This document shows positions 1 to 6,245 of a DNA stretch of 6,260 nt, one piece after another. Location: assembly GCA_902783915.1 (NCBI GenBank), contig CACZSX010000032.1:1-6260 (forward strand). Direction: 5' to 3'. A program made the translations under genes and the position numbers. The first letter of the stretch is position 1, and each line of letters starts with the position of its first letter. The notes beneath the pieces were generated by a model, which saw only the letters and a list, made by a program, of their open reading frames with translations, was not told the origin of the DNA and did no database searches. This DNA is from an uncultured Erysipelotrichaceae bacterium (GTDB lineage Bacteria > Bacillota_I > Bacilli_A > RF39 > UBA660).

Positions 1-139
1 AATTAAACGTAATCATAGATTTGCTAATATAATTGGTAAATATGAACCAAGTTATGAAGACAGGTTAAAATATGGTTTAAACCTAACTAGTGATGAATAT
101 CAAACTAATATAGAATTAATTAAATCGAAGAGAATGTAA
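1..139 (+). CDS. C-terminal end of an unrecognised protein (partial, 5' end outside window)
   Basis: A reading frame beginning at base 2 is open from the window edge through 45 codons to a TAA at 137-139. The visible peptide starts IKRNHRFANIIGKYEPSYED and ends in IELIKSKRM. It is hydrophilic, rich in Lys, Asn, Tyr and Glu, and has no membrane segment or motif I recognise, so I assign no function. The codon choice is the same AT-rich style as the neighbours, and the frame ends exactly inside a terminator hairpin, which supports it as the true end of a gene rather than a chance open frame. It is transcribed in the same direction as the following LTA-synthase-like gene, but that gene has its own promoter after the terminator, so they are probably separate transcription units. 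Confidence 0.6.
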   Translation, partial: IKRNHRFANIIGKYEPSYEDRLKYGLNLTSDEYQTNIELIKSKRM

Positions 140-152
140 TATTCTCTTTTTT
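128..152 (+). terminator. Rho-independent terminator of the partial upstream gene
   Basis: AAGAGAAT (128-135) pairs perfectly with ATTCTCTT (141-148) around a GTAAT loop, and the T-run 147-152 follows. The stop codon TAA (137-139) of the upstream gene lies in the loop. The stem is short and AT-rich but has the classic layout. Confidence 0.75.
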
Positions 153-166
153 AAGTTTTATTTTTA

Positions 167-186
167 TGATATAATGGTACGTGGAG
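167..186 (+). promoter_or_regulatory. Extended -10 promoter and ribosome binding site of the LTA-synthase-like gene
   Basis: TATAAT at 170-175 is preceded by TGA at 167-169, giving a full TGnTATAAT extended -10 element. No good -35 hexamer is visible at 16-18 bp spacing; that place is a T-run belonging to the preceding terminator, which fits a promoter relying on the extended -10. Transcription should start near 181-183. GGAG at 183-186 lies 10 bp before the ATG at 197 and is the only plausible Shine-Dalgarno sequence, so the leader would be only about 15 nt long. Confidence 0.7.
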
Positions 187-196
187 TTGATGCAGT

Positions 197-2092
197 ATGA
201 AGTATATTAAAAGCATTTTAAATAGCATTAAGAACTTCACTCTAAAATATAAACATGTAATTTTTATGACTTTGTCATTTTTAATTTTAGATTTTGTATT
301 AAGATATTTTACTAGAAATATTAACTTCTATGGAATAACTAAACTAGTACCTAATTTATTTACTATTATTTGGGTATTCTTAATAGTTGGTATTTCTACT
401 TCATTTAATAATAAAATATCTAAAATATTATATGGAGTATGTTTTGCAGTAAGTTTAATATTATTTTTAACACATACAATATATTATGCATATTTTAAGA
501 ATTTCTTTGATTTTTCATCTCTTCAATATGCATCTGAAGCGGGTGACTATATATGGGATGCTATAATAAATAGTCCACTATGGATATTTATTACTACTAT
601 TATATCTATTATTCTATGTTATTTTGCTATTAGATGGGTACCAACTGATAAGAAGAAAAAGAGAAAAATATTTAATTATAAACAATTTATAATAGTTGTT
701 GTTATATTTATACTTATACATTTATATATACCTAATATGCTTGGTAAAGCAGTATCTACATGGGATGCATGGAGAAAACCTAGAAATGTATATAATTCAT
801 TTAATGATAATAAAAGAAGTATGCAGGTAGCAGGTTTTTATGAATATAATATTAGAAATTTCTATGTTAATTATTTAAAAAAAGATGTACCTGTAGAAGA
901 TGAAAATACTAAGTTATTAGAAGAAAAATTTAATGAAGATACTAGTGAATATAAGAATAAATATACTGGTTTATTTAAAGATAAAAATATTATATTTGTA
1001 CAATTAGAAAGTATTGATAAATTTCTTGTTACTAAAGAAATAATGCCTACTTTATATAGTTTAAGAAAAAATTCTATTAATTTTAATAATCATTATTCAT
1101 ATGTGAATGGTGGTGGTTCTACATTTAATTCAGAATTTATGGTAAATACTGGTTATACTACTCCTATTACAGTAAATAAAAGTGCATATACGTTTAGTAA
1201 AAATACTTATTCTTATTCATTACCTAATTTATTAAAAAATGAAGGTTATACTGTTAATGCATTCCATATGAATACTCCTGAATATTATTCAAGAGATTTA
1301 AACTATAAGAGTTTTGGATATGATTCATTTAATAGTTTAAAGAATTTAGATGGTGGTAAATACTATACAGATGATACATATCAATTAGATACTGAATTAA
1401 TTAATAATCCTACTTTTAATGAAATGATTTTTAATACAGAAGAAAAATTTGCAGCTTATATTATTACTTATTCTGCGCATATGCCTTTTGATGTTAATAA
1501 AGGAGTATGTAGTCAATTAGTAGAAGATAAAGAAACCGAATTAAGTGAATATGAATGTTTAAAAATACAAGCTAAAGAAACAGATGATATGATTAAATTA
1601 TTAATGGATAATTTAAAAGAAAAAGGATTAATAGATAATACTGTTGTAGTATTCTTTGCAGATCATTATTTATATACATTGAATGATAAAACATTATTAG
1701 ATCAATTTAAAACAACTGAAAACAATCTAATAAATCATACAGACTTCTTAATTTGGAGTAATGGTATGAAAAGAGTTGATATTAAAGAAGTGACATCTCA
1801 ATTAAATATATTACCTACTATTGCTAATCTATTTGGATTAGAATATCATCCAAACTATTATTTAATGCCTGATGCATTAAATACAGGATATAAAGGAATA
1901 GTATTCTTTAAAGATTACTCTTGGTATGATGGTAATGTATATGTTGAAAATGGAATAGTTACTAATGGTAAGAAGATTAAAGAAGAAGAATTCATGCAAA
2001 AGAATGAGTTAGTAAATAAATTAATTAAAATTAATGATACTGTTCTTACTACAGATTATTTTAAAAATATTAAAAAGAATGTTAATAAATAA
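197..2092 (+). CDS. LTA synthase family protein (membrane-anchored sulfatase-fold phosphoglycerol transferase, LtaS-like)
   Basis: This 631-residue protein matches the size and layout of LtaS, which polymerises glycerol phosphate from phosphatidylglycerol on the outer face of the membrane. About five hydrophobic segments lie at residues 20-38, 49-66, 78-98, 127-147 and 163-178, followed by a large extracellular sulfatase-fold domain from about 262. Visible catalytic features are E271 in QLES, the nucleophile candidate T309 in GGGSTFNSEF, H357, R366, H428 in SAHMPFD and D489-H490 in FFADHY, all in the order known for LtaS. The usual Trp before the conserved Arg appears to be Tyr here. Two cysteines, C437 and C454, lie in the extracellular domain. 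The ATG at 197 is the first start after the GGAG site, and a positively charged N-terminus follows it. The gene is apparently monocistronic between two terminators. LTA synthase, LTA primase and related phosphoglycerol or phosphoethanolamine transferases cannot be separated by reading alone, so no symbol is given. Confidence 0.9.
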   Translation: MKYIKSILNSIKNFTLKYKHVIFMTLSFLILDFVLRYFTRNINFYGITKLVPNLFTIIWVFLIVGISTSFNNKISKILYGVCFAVSLILFLTHTIYYAYFKNFFDFSSLQYASEAGDYIWDAIINSPLWIFITTIISIILCYFAIRWVPTDKKKKRKIFNYKQFIIVVVIFILIHLYIPNMLGKAVSTWDAWRKPRNVYNSFNDNKRSMQVAGFYEYNIRNFYVNYLKKDVPVEDENTKLLEEKFNEDTSEYKNKYTGLFKDKNIIFVQLESIDKFLVTKEIMPTLYSLRKNSINFNNHYSYVNGGGSTFNSEFMVNTGYTTPITVNKSAYTFSKNTYSYSLPNLLKNEGYTVNAFHMNTPEYYSRDLNYKSFGYDSFNSLKNLDGGKYYTDDTYQLDTELINNPTFNEMIFNTEEKFAAYIITYSAHMPFDVNKGVCSQLVEDKETELSEYECLKIQAKETDDMIKLLMDNLKEKGLIDNTVVVFFADHYLYTLNDKTLLDQFKTTENNLINHTDFLIWSNGMKRVDIKEVTSQLNILPTIANLFGLEYHPNYYLMPDALNTGYKGIVFFKDYSWYDGNVYVENGIVTNGKKIKEEEFMQKNELVNKLIKINDTVLTTDYFKNIKKNVNK

Positions 2093-2103
2093 CATTCTTT
2101 TTT
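2072..2103. terminator. Bidirectional terminator shared by the LTA-synthase-like gene and the convergent small gene
   Basis: A perfect 13-bp inverted repeat, AAAAAGAATGTTA (2072-2084) and TAACATTCTTTTT (2090-2102), flanks the loop ATAAA. On the plus strand it ends in six T (2098-2103), and on the minus strand in five T (complement of 2072-2076). The plus-strand stop codon TAA (2090-2092) is the first part of the right arm, and the minus-strand stop of the small gene (2102-2104) overlaps the other end. One hairpin therefore serves both convergent genes. Confidence 0.85.
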
Positions 2104-2269
2104 ACCATCTTGGATAGCCATAATATTGCATTTGATAATATGGATATGGTTGATAGTATGGTCTATAAAAATATGGTGCGACTAAACCACCTGTTATCCC
2201 ACCTAATATAAAAGGTCCTAAAAAACCATTTAATCCATTATTTCCTCTTCTATAATTATTATTAAACAT
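2102..2269 (-). CDS. Small Gly/Asn- and Tyr/Pro-rich protein of unknown function (55 aa)
   Basis: This short gene starts at the ATG at 2269, five bases after a perfect AGGAGG (2275-2280), and ends with TAA at 2102-2104. I translate 55 residues. The polar N-terminus starts MFNNNYRRGNNG; a glycine-rich hydrophobic middle at about residues 16-31 includes GPFILGGITGGLVAP; and the tail at about 32-55 is packed with Tyr, Pro and Gln and ends YYGYPRW. The perfect ribosome binding site, strongly biased composition and clean end in a terminator make it a real gene. The middle could insert in or lie along a membrane, and the tail resembles low-complexity Tyr-rich segments of small surface or spore-coat-like proteins of Bacillota. 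That is composition only; I recognise no family. It follows the rlmH operon in the same direction but is separated from it by a terminator, so it probably has its own promoter. A small membrane-active peptide is an untested alternative. Confidence 0.8.
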   Translation of the reverse strand: MFNNNYRRGNNGLNGFLGPFILGGITGGLVAPYFYRPYYQPYPYYQMQYYGYPRW

Positions 2270-2274
2270 AATTA

Positions 2275-2280
2275 CCTCCT
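2275..2280 (-). promoter_or_regulatory. Perfect ribosome binding site of the small Tyr-rich gene
   Basis: AGGAGG on the minus strand is followed by TAATT and ATG, giving ideal 5-base spacing. It is the best Shine-Dalgarno sequence in the window together with that of rplI, and it decides the start of a gene too short for routine gene calling. Confidence 0.85.
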
Positions 2281-2282
2281 AT

Positions 2283-2302
2283 ATTATAATATGAAAATTA
2301 TA
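2283..2302 (-). promoter_or_regulatory. Candidate promoter of the small Tyr-rich gene
   Basis: Two TATAAT hexamers occur on the minus strand, at 2302-2297 and 2288-2283. The first would start transcription near 2290, leaving about 10 bases before the ribosome binding site. The second would start transcription inside AGGAGG, so it is less likely. No convincing -35 box accompanies either, and in such AT-rich DNA TATAAT is common by chance. A promoter is expected here because the rlmH terminator lies directly upstream. Confidence 0.4.
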
Positions 2303-2312
2303 TTATTAAGTT

Positions 2313-2340
2313 AAAAAAACAATATCATTTATGATATTGT
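2313..2340 (-). terminator. Rho-independent terminator of the gdpP-rplI-dnaB-walJ-rlmH operon
   Basis: On the minus strand, ACAATATCAT (2340-2331) pairs perfectly with ATGATATTGT (2328-2319) around AA; in practice the inner pair opens to leave a TAAA loop. Seven T follow (complement of 2313-2319, the first also closing the stem). The rlmH stop codon TGA (2327-2325) lies in the 3' arm, so the last codons of rlmH form the 5' arm. Confidence 0.85.
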
Positions 2341-2777
2341 TCATTATTTAATATTTTAAAACTTCTATATAATTGTTCTAGAAATAATAATCTAAATAAT
2401 TGATGTGGGAATGTCATTTTACTAAATGATAGTTTATAATTAGATAATTCTTTTATACTATCATCTAGTCCATATGATCCGCCTATTATAAATGTAATAT
2501 CTGTATAATTATTTATTGAATTATCTATTAAATTAGATAATTCTATAGAACTTAATTCTTTGCCTTCTATTTCTAGTGTAATTATATATGATTTTTTATT
2601 TAATCTTTTTAATATTTTTTCTGCTTCTTTCTTTAATGTTTTTGTTTTATCAAATGATTCATCTTCTAATTCTATTAATTCTATCTTTGTATATTTTGAT
2701 AATCTTTTTAAATAGTCTTCTATACCTTCTGTTATATATTTTTCTTTTATTTTACCAATAGTTATTAATGTAATCAT
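2325..2777 (-). CDS. rlmH: 23S rRNA (pseudouridine-1915-N3)-methyltransferase RlmH
   Basis: RlmH is a SPOUT-class methyltransferase that uses S-adenosylmethionine to methylate the N3 of pseudouridine 1915 in helix 69 of 23S rRNA, acting on assembled 70S ribosomes as a homodimer. This 150-residue protein is full length for the family (about 155-160). It starts with the typical MITLITIGKIKEKY. It has the cofactor-binding loop FIIGGSYGLDD at about 96-106 and the hallmark C-terminus, with FPHQLFRLLFLEQLYRSFKI followed by the terminal YHK that contributes to the active site. Its start codon overlaps the stop of the walJ-like gene by 4 bp (ATGA). A GGAG lies at 2789-2792, 11 bases upstream of the ATG, which is rather long spacing, so translational coupling probably helps. 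It is the last gene of the operon, and its stop codon lies within the terminator hairpin. Confidence 0.96.
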   Translation of the reverse strand: MITLITIGKIKEKYITEGIEDYLKRLSKYTKIELIELEDESFDKTKTLKKEAEKILKRLNKKSYIITLEIEGKELSSIELSNLIDNSINNYTDITFIIGGSYGLDDSIKELSNYKLSFSKMTFPHQLFRLLFLEQLYRSFKILNNEQYHK

Positions 2778-3502
2778 ATTTCTATTAACTCCGTAGTTTC
2801 TTTAGGTTTTCCTAATAATACTTTTATATCCTTTTTATTTTTGTTTCTAAATTCTTCTATAGCCTTTTCTTCAGTATTATTTACTTCTGAAAGGTGTGCG
2901 AGTACTACTACTTTTGTATTATCTCCAATAAACTTTGATAAATATTCAGAACTCATTTCATTTGATAAATGTCCTTTATCACTCCATATTCTTTGTTTTA
3001 AGTGGTATGGATAAGGCCCTGTTTCTAACATTTCTATATCATGATTACTTTCCATGATATATATTTTTTTATTAGAAAGCATATCAAAGTATTTATTATT
3101 TATATAACCAGTATCTGTTATATATACAAGTGAATCTTGTACTATATATCCGTATGATTCAACATCATGACTAGTTCTAAAAACTTTTATATTTATATTT
3201 TTTATAGCCATTTCTTTAGTTATATATTTTACATTTTCTACATCTAATTCTTTTTGCATTTTAGGAGTCATATAAGTAACTATATTATATTTTCTAGCAA
3301 ATGTATGAAGGCCTATTGTATGATCTTTGTGAATATGTGTTAGTAGTATTGCATCTATATCTTTTGGATTTACATCCATTTCTTTTAGTTTTTCTTCTAC
3401 ATAACAACATCTCATACCAATATCTATTAGTATTTTAGTATTATTATCTTCTATATAAGTAACATTGCCTTTACTACCACTTGCTAAAACTTTTACTTTC
3501 AC
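2774..3502 (-). CDS. walJ: WalJ/YycJ-type metallo-beta-lactamase-fold hydrolase
   Basis: This 242-residue protein belongs to the YycJ/WalJ branch of the metallo-beta-lactamase superfamily, tied in Bacillus relatives to coordination of cell division with DNA replication; it is thought to be a nuclease, but the substrate is not settled. It starts with the family signature VLASGSKGN (5-13). Metal-ligand residues are complete: H56, H58, D60 and H61 in THIHKDH, H112 in TSHD, D130 in ITDTG and H203 in LAHLSE. The conserved ESNHD motif is at 151-155. The start is GTG at 3502, 5 bases after the dnaB stop, with only a weak GAGTGA-like site, so it is probably translated by coupling to dnaB. In Bacillus this gene follows walRK-yycHI, none of which is present here; instead it sits directly behind dnaB and overlaps rlmH. 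The B. subtilis protein is slightly longer, about 264 residues. Confidence 0.88.
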   Translation of the reverse strand: MKVKVLASGSKGNVTYIEDNNTKILIDIGMRCCYVEEKLKEMDVNPKDIDAILLTHIHKDHTIGLHTFARKYNIVTYMTPKMQKELDVENVKYITKEMAIKNINIKVFRTSHDVESYGYIVQDSLVYITDTGYINNKYFDMLSNKKIYIMESNHDIEMLETGPYPYHLKQRIWSDKGHLSNEMSSEYLSKFIGDNTKVVVLAHLSEVNNTEEKAIEEFRNKNKKDIKVLLGKPKETTELIEI

Positions 3503-3507
3503 TTAAA

Positions 3508-4842
3508 TCACTCGTCTTTCTTGTATCCAATAAATGTACTTGTATTCTTTTTAAATAATAATTCTATTGTTTTAGTAATACCATTTCTGTTTTTACCAAT
3601 AATAAATTCCACAACACTATTATTATCGTCCATTCTTGCTTCTTTGTTATAATAATCATCTCTATATAAGAATGCAACTATATCAGCATCTTGTTCTATT
3701 GATCCAGATTCTCTTAAATCACTCATTAATGGACGTTTATCTTCTCTTCCTTCTACTGCACGTGAAAGTTGTGCACATGCAATTATAGGAACATTTAATT
3801 CTAATGCTAATGTCTTTAATGATCTTGAGATTTCAGCTACTTCTTGTTGTCTATTACCAGCATATTTATTTGTAGTAGATACAAGCTGTAAGTAGTCTAT
3901 TATTATTAATGCTAACCCTTCTTCTGATGATGCAAGTCGTCTACATTTAGCTCTTATTTCACCTATAGTTATACCTGGTGTATCATCTATCATTATATGA
4001 GTATCAGCAAGTTGACTTATTGCTTCATTAACTCTTTTCCAGTCATTATGCTCTAATCTACCAGTTCTTAATTTGTAACCATCTATTTGACCTGCAGATG
4101 ATATCATTCTCATTGCCAATTGATCTGCACCCATTTCTAAATTGAATACTGCTACATTTTTCTTAGTAGTCATTGCTACATTAGTAGCTATATTTAATAC
4201 TATAGCAGTTTTTCCCATACCAGGACGAGCTGCTAAAATAATTAATTCATTTTCATGGAAACCAGTAGTTACTTTATCTAAATCATAGAATCCACTAGGT
4301 ATTCCTGTTATTTCACTACCATTTTCTGATAATTTTTCTAGATTTGTTTGTGCAATGCTTAAAGCTTCTTGTATTGGTTTAAATTCAGATGCTTTTCTAT
4401 TTTTAACAACATTTAATATTTTTCTTTCTGCATCATCTAATGTTTCATTTATAGTAGAATCCCCATTATAAGCTTCAGATACTATACCAGTTGCAGTATT
4501 AATTAAATTTCTTAATATTGCTTTTTCATTAACTATATTTATATAATAATCTACATTAGATGCAGTTGGTACAGAGTTTACTATTTCAAGTAAATAATCT
4601 ACATCTCCCACTTGTTTTAATAATTTTTTAGATTTTAATTTATCAGTAACTGTAGTTATATCTACTGCTATGCCCTGTAAATATAATTCCTTTAATACTT
4701 CAAATATTTTAGAATGAGCATCTATAAAAAATGATTCAGGCATTAAGTCTTCACATACTTTTTGTAATGCTGTCTTTGATATAAAAGCCGCCCCTAAAAC
4801 TGATTGTTCTGCTTCATAATTGTGTGGTTCTATTCTGTTCAT
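3508..4842 (-). CDS. dnaB: Replicative DNA helicase DnaB (DnaC in Bacillus naming)
   Basis: This hexameric helicase unwinds DNA ahead of the replication fork and recruits primase DnaG. The 444-residue length is normal, with no intein. The N-terminal primase-interacting domain occupies about residues 5-105 (start PHNYEAEQSVLGA), a linker follows, and the RecA-like motor covers about 175-440. The motor shows Walker A RPGMGKT (206-212), the catalytic glutamate E236 in NLEMG, Walker B IIIDYLQL (313-320), the sensor glutamine Q358 in CAQLSR, DLRESGSIEQDAD (375-387) and the arginine-finger region GKNRNG (416-421). The ATG at 4842 is preceded by an AGAGGTGA site that overlaps the rplI stop codon 9 bases upstream, tying its translation to rplI. 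The rplI-dnaB pairing is conserved across Bacillota. Confidence 0.98.
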   Translation of the reverse strand: MNRIEPHNYEAEQSVLGAAFISKTALQKVCEDLMPESFFIDAHSKIFEVLKELYLQGIAVDITTVTDKLKSKKLLKQVGDVDYLLEIVNSVPTASNVDYYINIVNEKAILRNLINTATGIVSEAYNGDSTINETLDDAERKILNVVKNRKASEFKPIQEALSIAQTNLEKLSENGSEITGIPSGFYDLDKVTTGFHENELIILAARPGMGKTAIVLNIATNVAMTTKKNVAVFNLEMGADQLAMRMISSAGQIDGYKLRTGRLEHNDWKRVNEAISQLADTHIMIDDTPGITIGEIRAKCRRLASSEEGLALIIIDYLQLVSTTNKYAGNRQQEVAEISRSLKTLALELNVPIIACAQLSRAVEGREDKRPLMSDLRESGSIEQDADIVAFLYRDDYYNKEARMDDNNSVVEFIIGKNRNGITKTIELLFKKNTSTFIGYKKDE

Positions 4843-4851
4843 AAGTCACCT

Positions 4852-5292
4852 CTAACTCTCTAATACTACTTCTAATTTAGCTATTACTTCTTTATGTAAT
4901 TCAATATTTACAAAGTGATGACCTAATGATGTTATTGGTTCATCTACTTTTATTTTTTTCTTATCTATAGAATATCCCTTTTTATCCAATTCTTCCTTTA
5001 TTTGTTTTGATGAAATACTTCCAAATACTTTATCTTTTTCACCAGTTTTTACTTTAAAATTAACTTTTACTTTAGATAATTTATTTTTTAATTCATTTGC
5101 TTCTTTTATAGCTTGTGCTTCTTTTTCTTTTCTCTCTCGTTTTTCATTTTCTAATCTTTTATTACTTGTTTCTGTATACATAACTGCGAGTTTGTTTTTG
5201 ATTAGATAATTCATTGCATATCCATCTTTTACTTCTTTAATTTCATCCTTTTTTCCTTGACCTTTTACGTCTTTAATAAATATTACTTTCAT
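4852..5292 (-). CDS. rplI: 50S ribosomal protein L9
   Basis: L9 binds 23S rRNA near the L1 stalk and extends from the 50S subunit, helping reading-frame maintenance. The 146-residue length is close to the usual 147-150. The N-terminal domain begins MKVIFIKDVKGQGKKDEIKE and contains the conserved DGYAMNYLI (23-31). A long charged helix (about residues 41-74, rich in Lys and Glu) is the rigid connector. The C-terminal rRNA-binding domain shows FGSISSKQI and the ending ITSLGHHFVNIELH. It has an excellent AGGAGG at 5299-5304, six bases before the ATG, embedded in the last codons of the upstream gdpP-like gene, whose TGA overlaps the rplI ATG by 4 bp. The codon for the usual Ala-Thr-Pro-Ala segment after the N-domain is replaced here by MYTETS, a divergent but tolerable change. 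Confidence 0.97.
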   Translation of the reverse strand: MKVIFIKDVKGQGKKDEIKEVKDGYAMNYLIKNKLAVMYTETSNKRLENEKRERKEKEAQAIKEANELKNKLSKVKVNFKVKTGEKDKVFGSISSKQIKEELDKKGYSIDKKKIKVDEPITSLGHHFVNIELHKEVIAKLEVVLES

Positions 5293-6245
5293 CTTAAACC
5301 TCCTAAATACTTAATTAACTCTTCTTTTATATCAGATATCTTACAACCTTTTATTTGAGTTGCTGCATCAGTTCTATGACCCCCACCATTAAATTTAGAC
5401 ATAATATCTGCTACATCTATATTCCCTAATGATCTTGCACTTATACCCACTATATCATCATCTAATTTTGCTATTGTAAAGGATGCTTCTATATTATTAA
5501 ATCTTAGTAATATATCAGATGATTTTGCTAAATCCGTCGAAAGATGTTTGCCATCTCCTATAGTTATTGCAATATTATCATAAAATTCTGTACTAAGAAC
5601 TAATTTTTGTATTCTTTTATATTCATTAAAGTTTTGTTTTAATAAGTATTGAGATTCATTTGTATCAGCACCAAATTGATATAATAGCACAGCTGATTCA
5701 TGAGTATCTTTTGTTGTTTTTAAAGAAAAACCATTTGTATCTATATATATACCTGCAAGCATTATTGTTGCTATTTCAGAAGGTATATATATATTTAAAC
5801 TATTAATTAATTTTAATACTATTTCACATGCACTAGAACTTGTTATATCTATATATTTATATATAGTATCAATAGAATCTTTAGTTTCTATATGATGATC
5901 TATTACTAATTTATTTTTTATATCTAATAATTTAATATTTTGTAATCTTTTACCAACATTAACATCTGTTACTATTAATAATGATTTATTATCTATTTTA
6001 TCTTTTATATCATTATATTTTTCAGGTATTATATCTAATTTTTTAATAGTAGATAGAGCTCTTTTCATTTCCTTTGAATAATCTTCATCATCTATAACTA
6101 CATGTACATTTTTACCTATCTTATTAGCAACATAGTACATACCCAGGATGGATCCTAATGCATCAAAATCAATATTTCTATGTGCAGTAATAAATACTTC
6201 ACTAGATGCATTAATAATTCCTTCTATTTTTAAAGAGTCTAACAT
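5289..6245 (-). CDS. gdpP: GdpP-like DHH/DHHA1 phosphodiesterase lacking the N-terminal membrane/PAS/GGDEF half
   Basis: This 318-residue protein corresponds to the catalytic half of GdpP, which hydrolyses the second messenger c-di-AMP to pApA. DHH-domain metal ligands are intact: H22, D26 and D28 in HRNIDFD, D94 in VTDVN, D116-H117-H118 in IDHH, and D169 in AGIYIDT. The DHHA1 domain shows ISARSLG and GGGH (287-290) followed by RTDAATQIKG. The AATQL-like ending, the FSLKTTKDTHE segment and the position before rplI all point to GdpP rather than NrnA or DhhP, which end in a different GGGHxxAAG pattern. Canonical GdpP is about 650 residues with two membrane helices, PAS and a degenerate GGDEF domain; these are absent. 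The ATG at 6245 has an AAGGA site (6255-6259) nine bases upstream, and TAA at 6258-6260 is in frame, so the protein cannot extend upstream as one chain. A separately encoded regulatory half upstream is possible but outside the window. It is probably cytosolic as seen. Confidence 0.87.
   Translation of the reverse strand: MLDSLKIEGIINASSEVFITAHRNIDFDALGSILGMYYVANKIGKNVHVVIDDEDYSKEMKRALSTIKKLDIIPEKYNDIKDKIDNKSLLIVTDVNVGKRLQNIKLLDIKNKLVIDHHIETKDSIDTIYKYIDITSSSACEIVLKLINSLNIYIPSEIATIMLAGIYIDTNGFSLKTTKDTHESAVLLYQFGADTNESQYLLKQNFNEYKRIQKLVLSTEFYDNIAITIGDGKHLSTDLAKSSDILLRFNNIEASFTIAKLDDDIVGISARSLGNIDVADIMSKFNGGGHRTDAATQIKGCKISDIKEELIKYLGGLR
5299..5304 (-). promoter_or_regulatory. Strong ribosome binding site of rplI inside the gdpP-like gene
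   Basis: AGGAGG on the minus strand is formed by the Gly-Gly codons near the end of the gdpP-like gene and lies six bases before the rplI ATG. It would allow high L9 output independent of upstream ribosomes, which suits a ribosomal protein made in much larger amounts than a phosphodiesterase. Confidence 0.8.

Noticed and set aside
2102..2269. Type I toxin or small antimicrobial peptide as the identity of the 55-residue gene.
   Set aside because: The hydrophobic core is short and glycine-rich with a long Tyr/Pro tail, unlike known type I toxins, and no antisense RNA promoter is evident.
2281..2292. Perfect 12-bp palindrome ATATTATAATAT just before the small gene's ribosome binding site, a possible operator.
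   Set aside because: It is pure A/T in a strongly AT-rich region and overlaps a TATAAT-like hexamer, so chance is a sufficient explanation.
5289..6245. Reading the DHH protein as NrnA/DhhP (oligoribonuclease or pApA phosphatase), whose length of about 320 residues fits.
   Set aside because: The ISARSLG, GGGHRTDAATQ and FSLKT signatures and the position before rplI fit GdpP better; length alone is not decisive. It remains the main alternative.
2325..6245. Use of the Mycoplasma-type code with TGA as tryptophan.
   Set aside because: TGA closes rlmH, the walJ-like gene, dnaB and the gdpP-like gene at their normal family ends, and Trp is encoded by TGG in all genes read.
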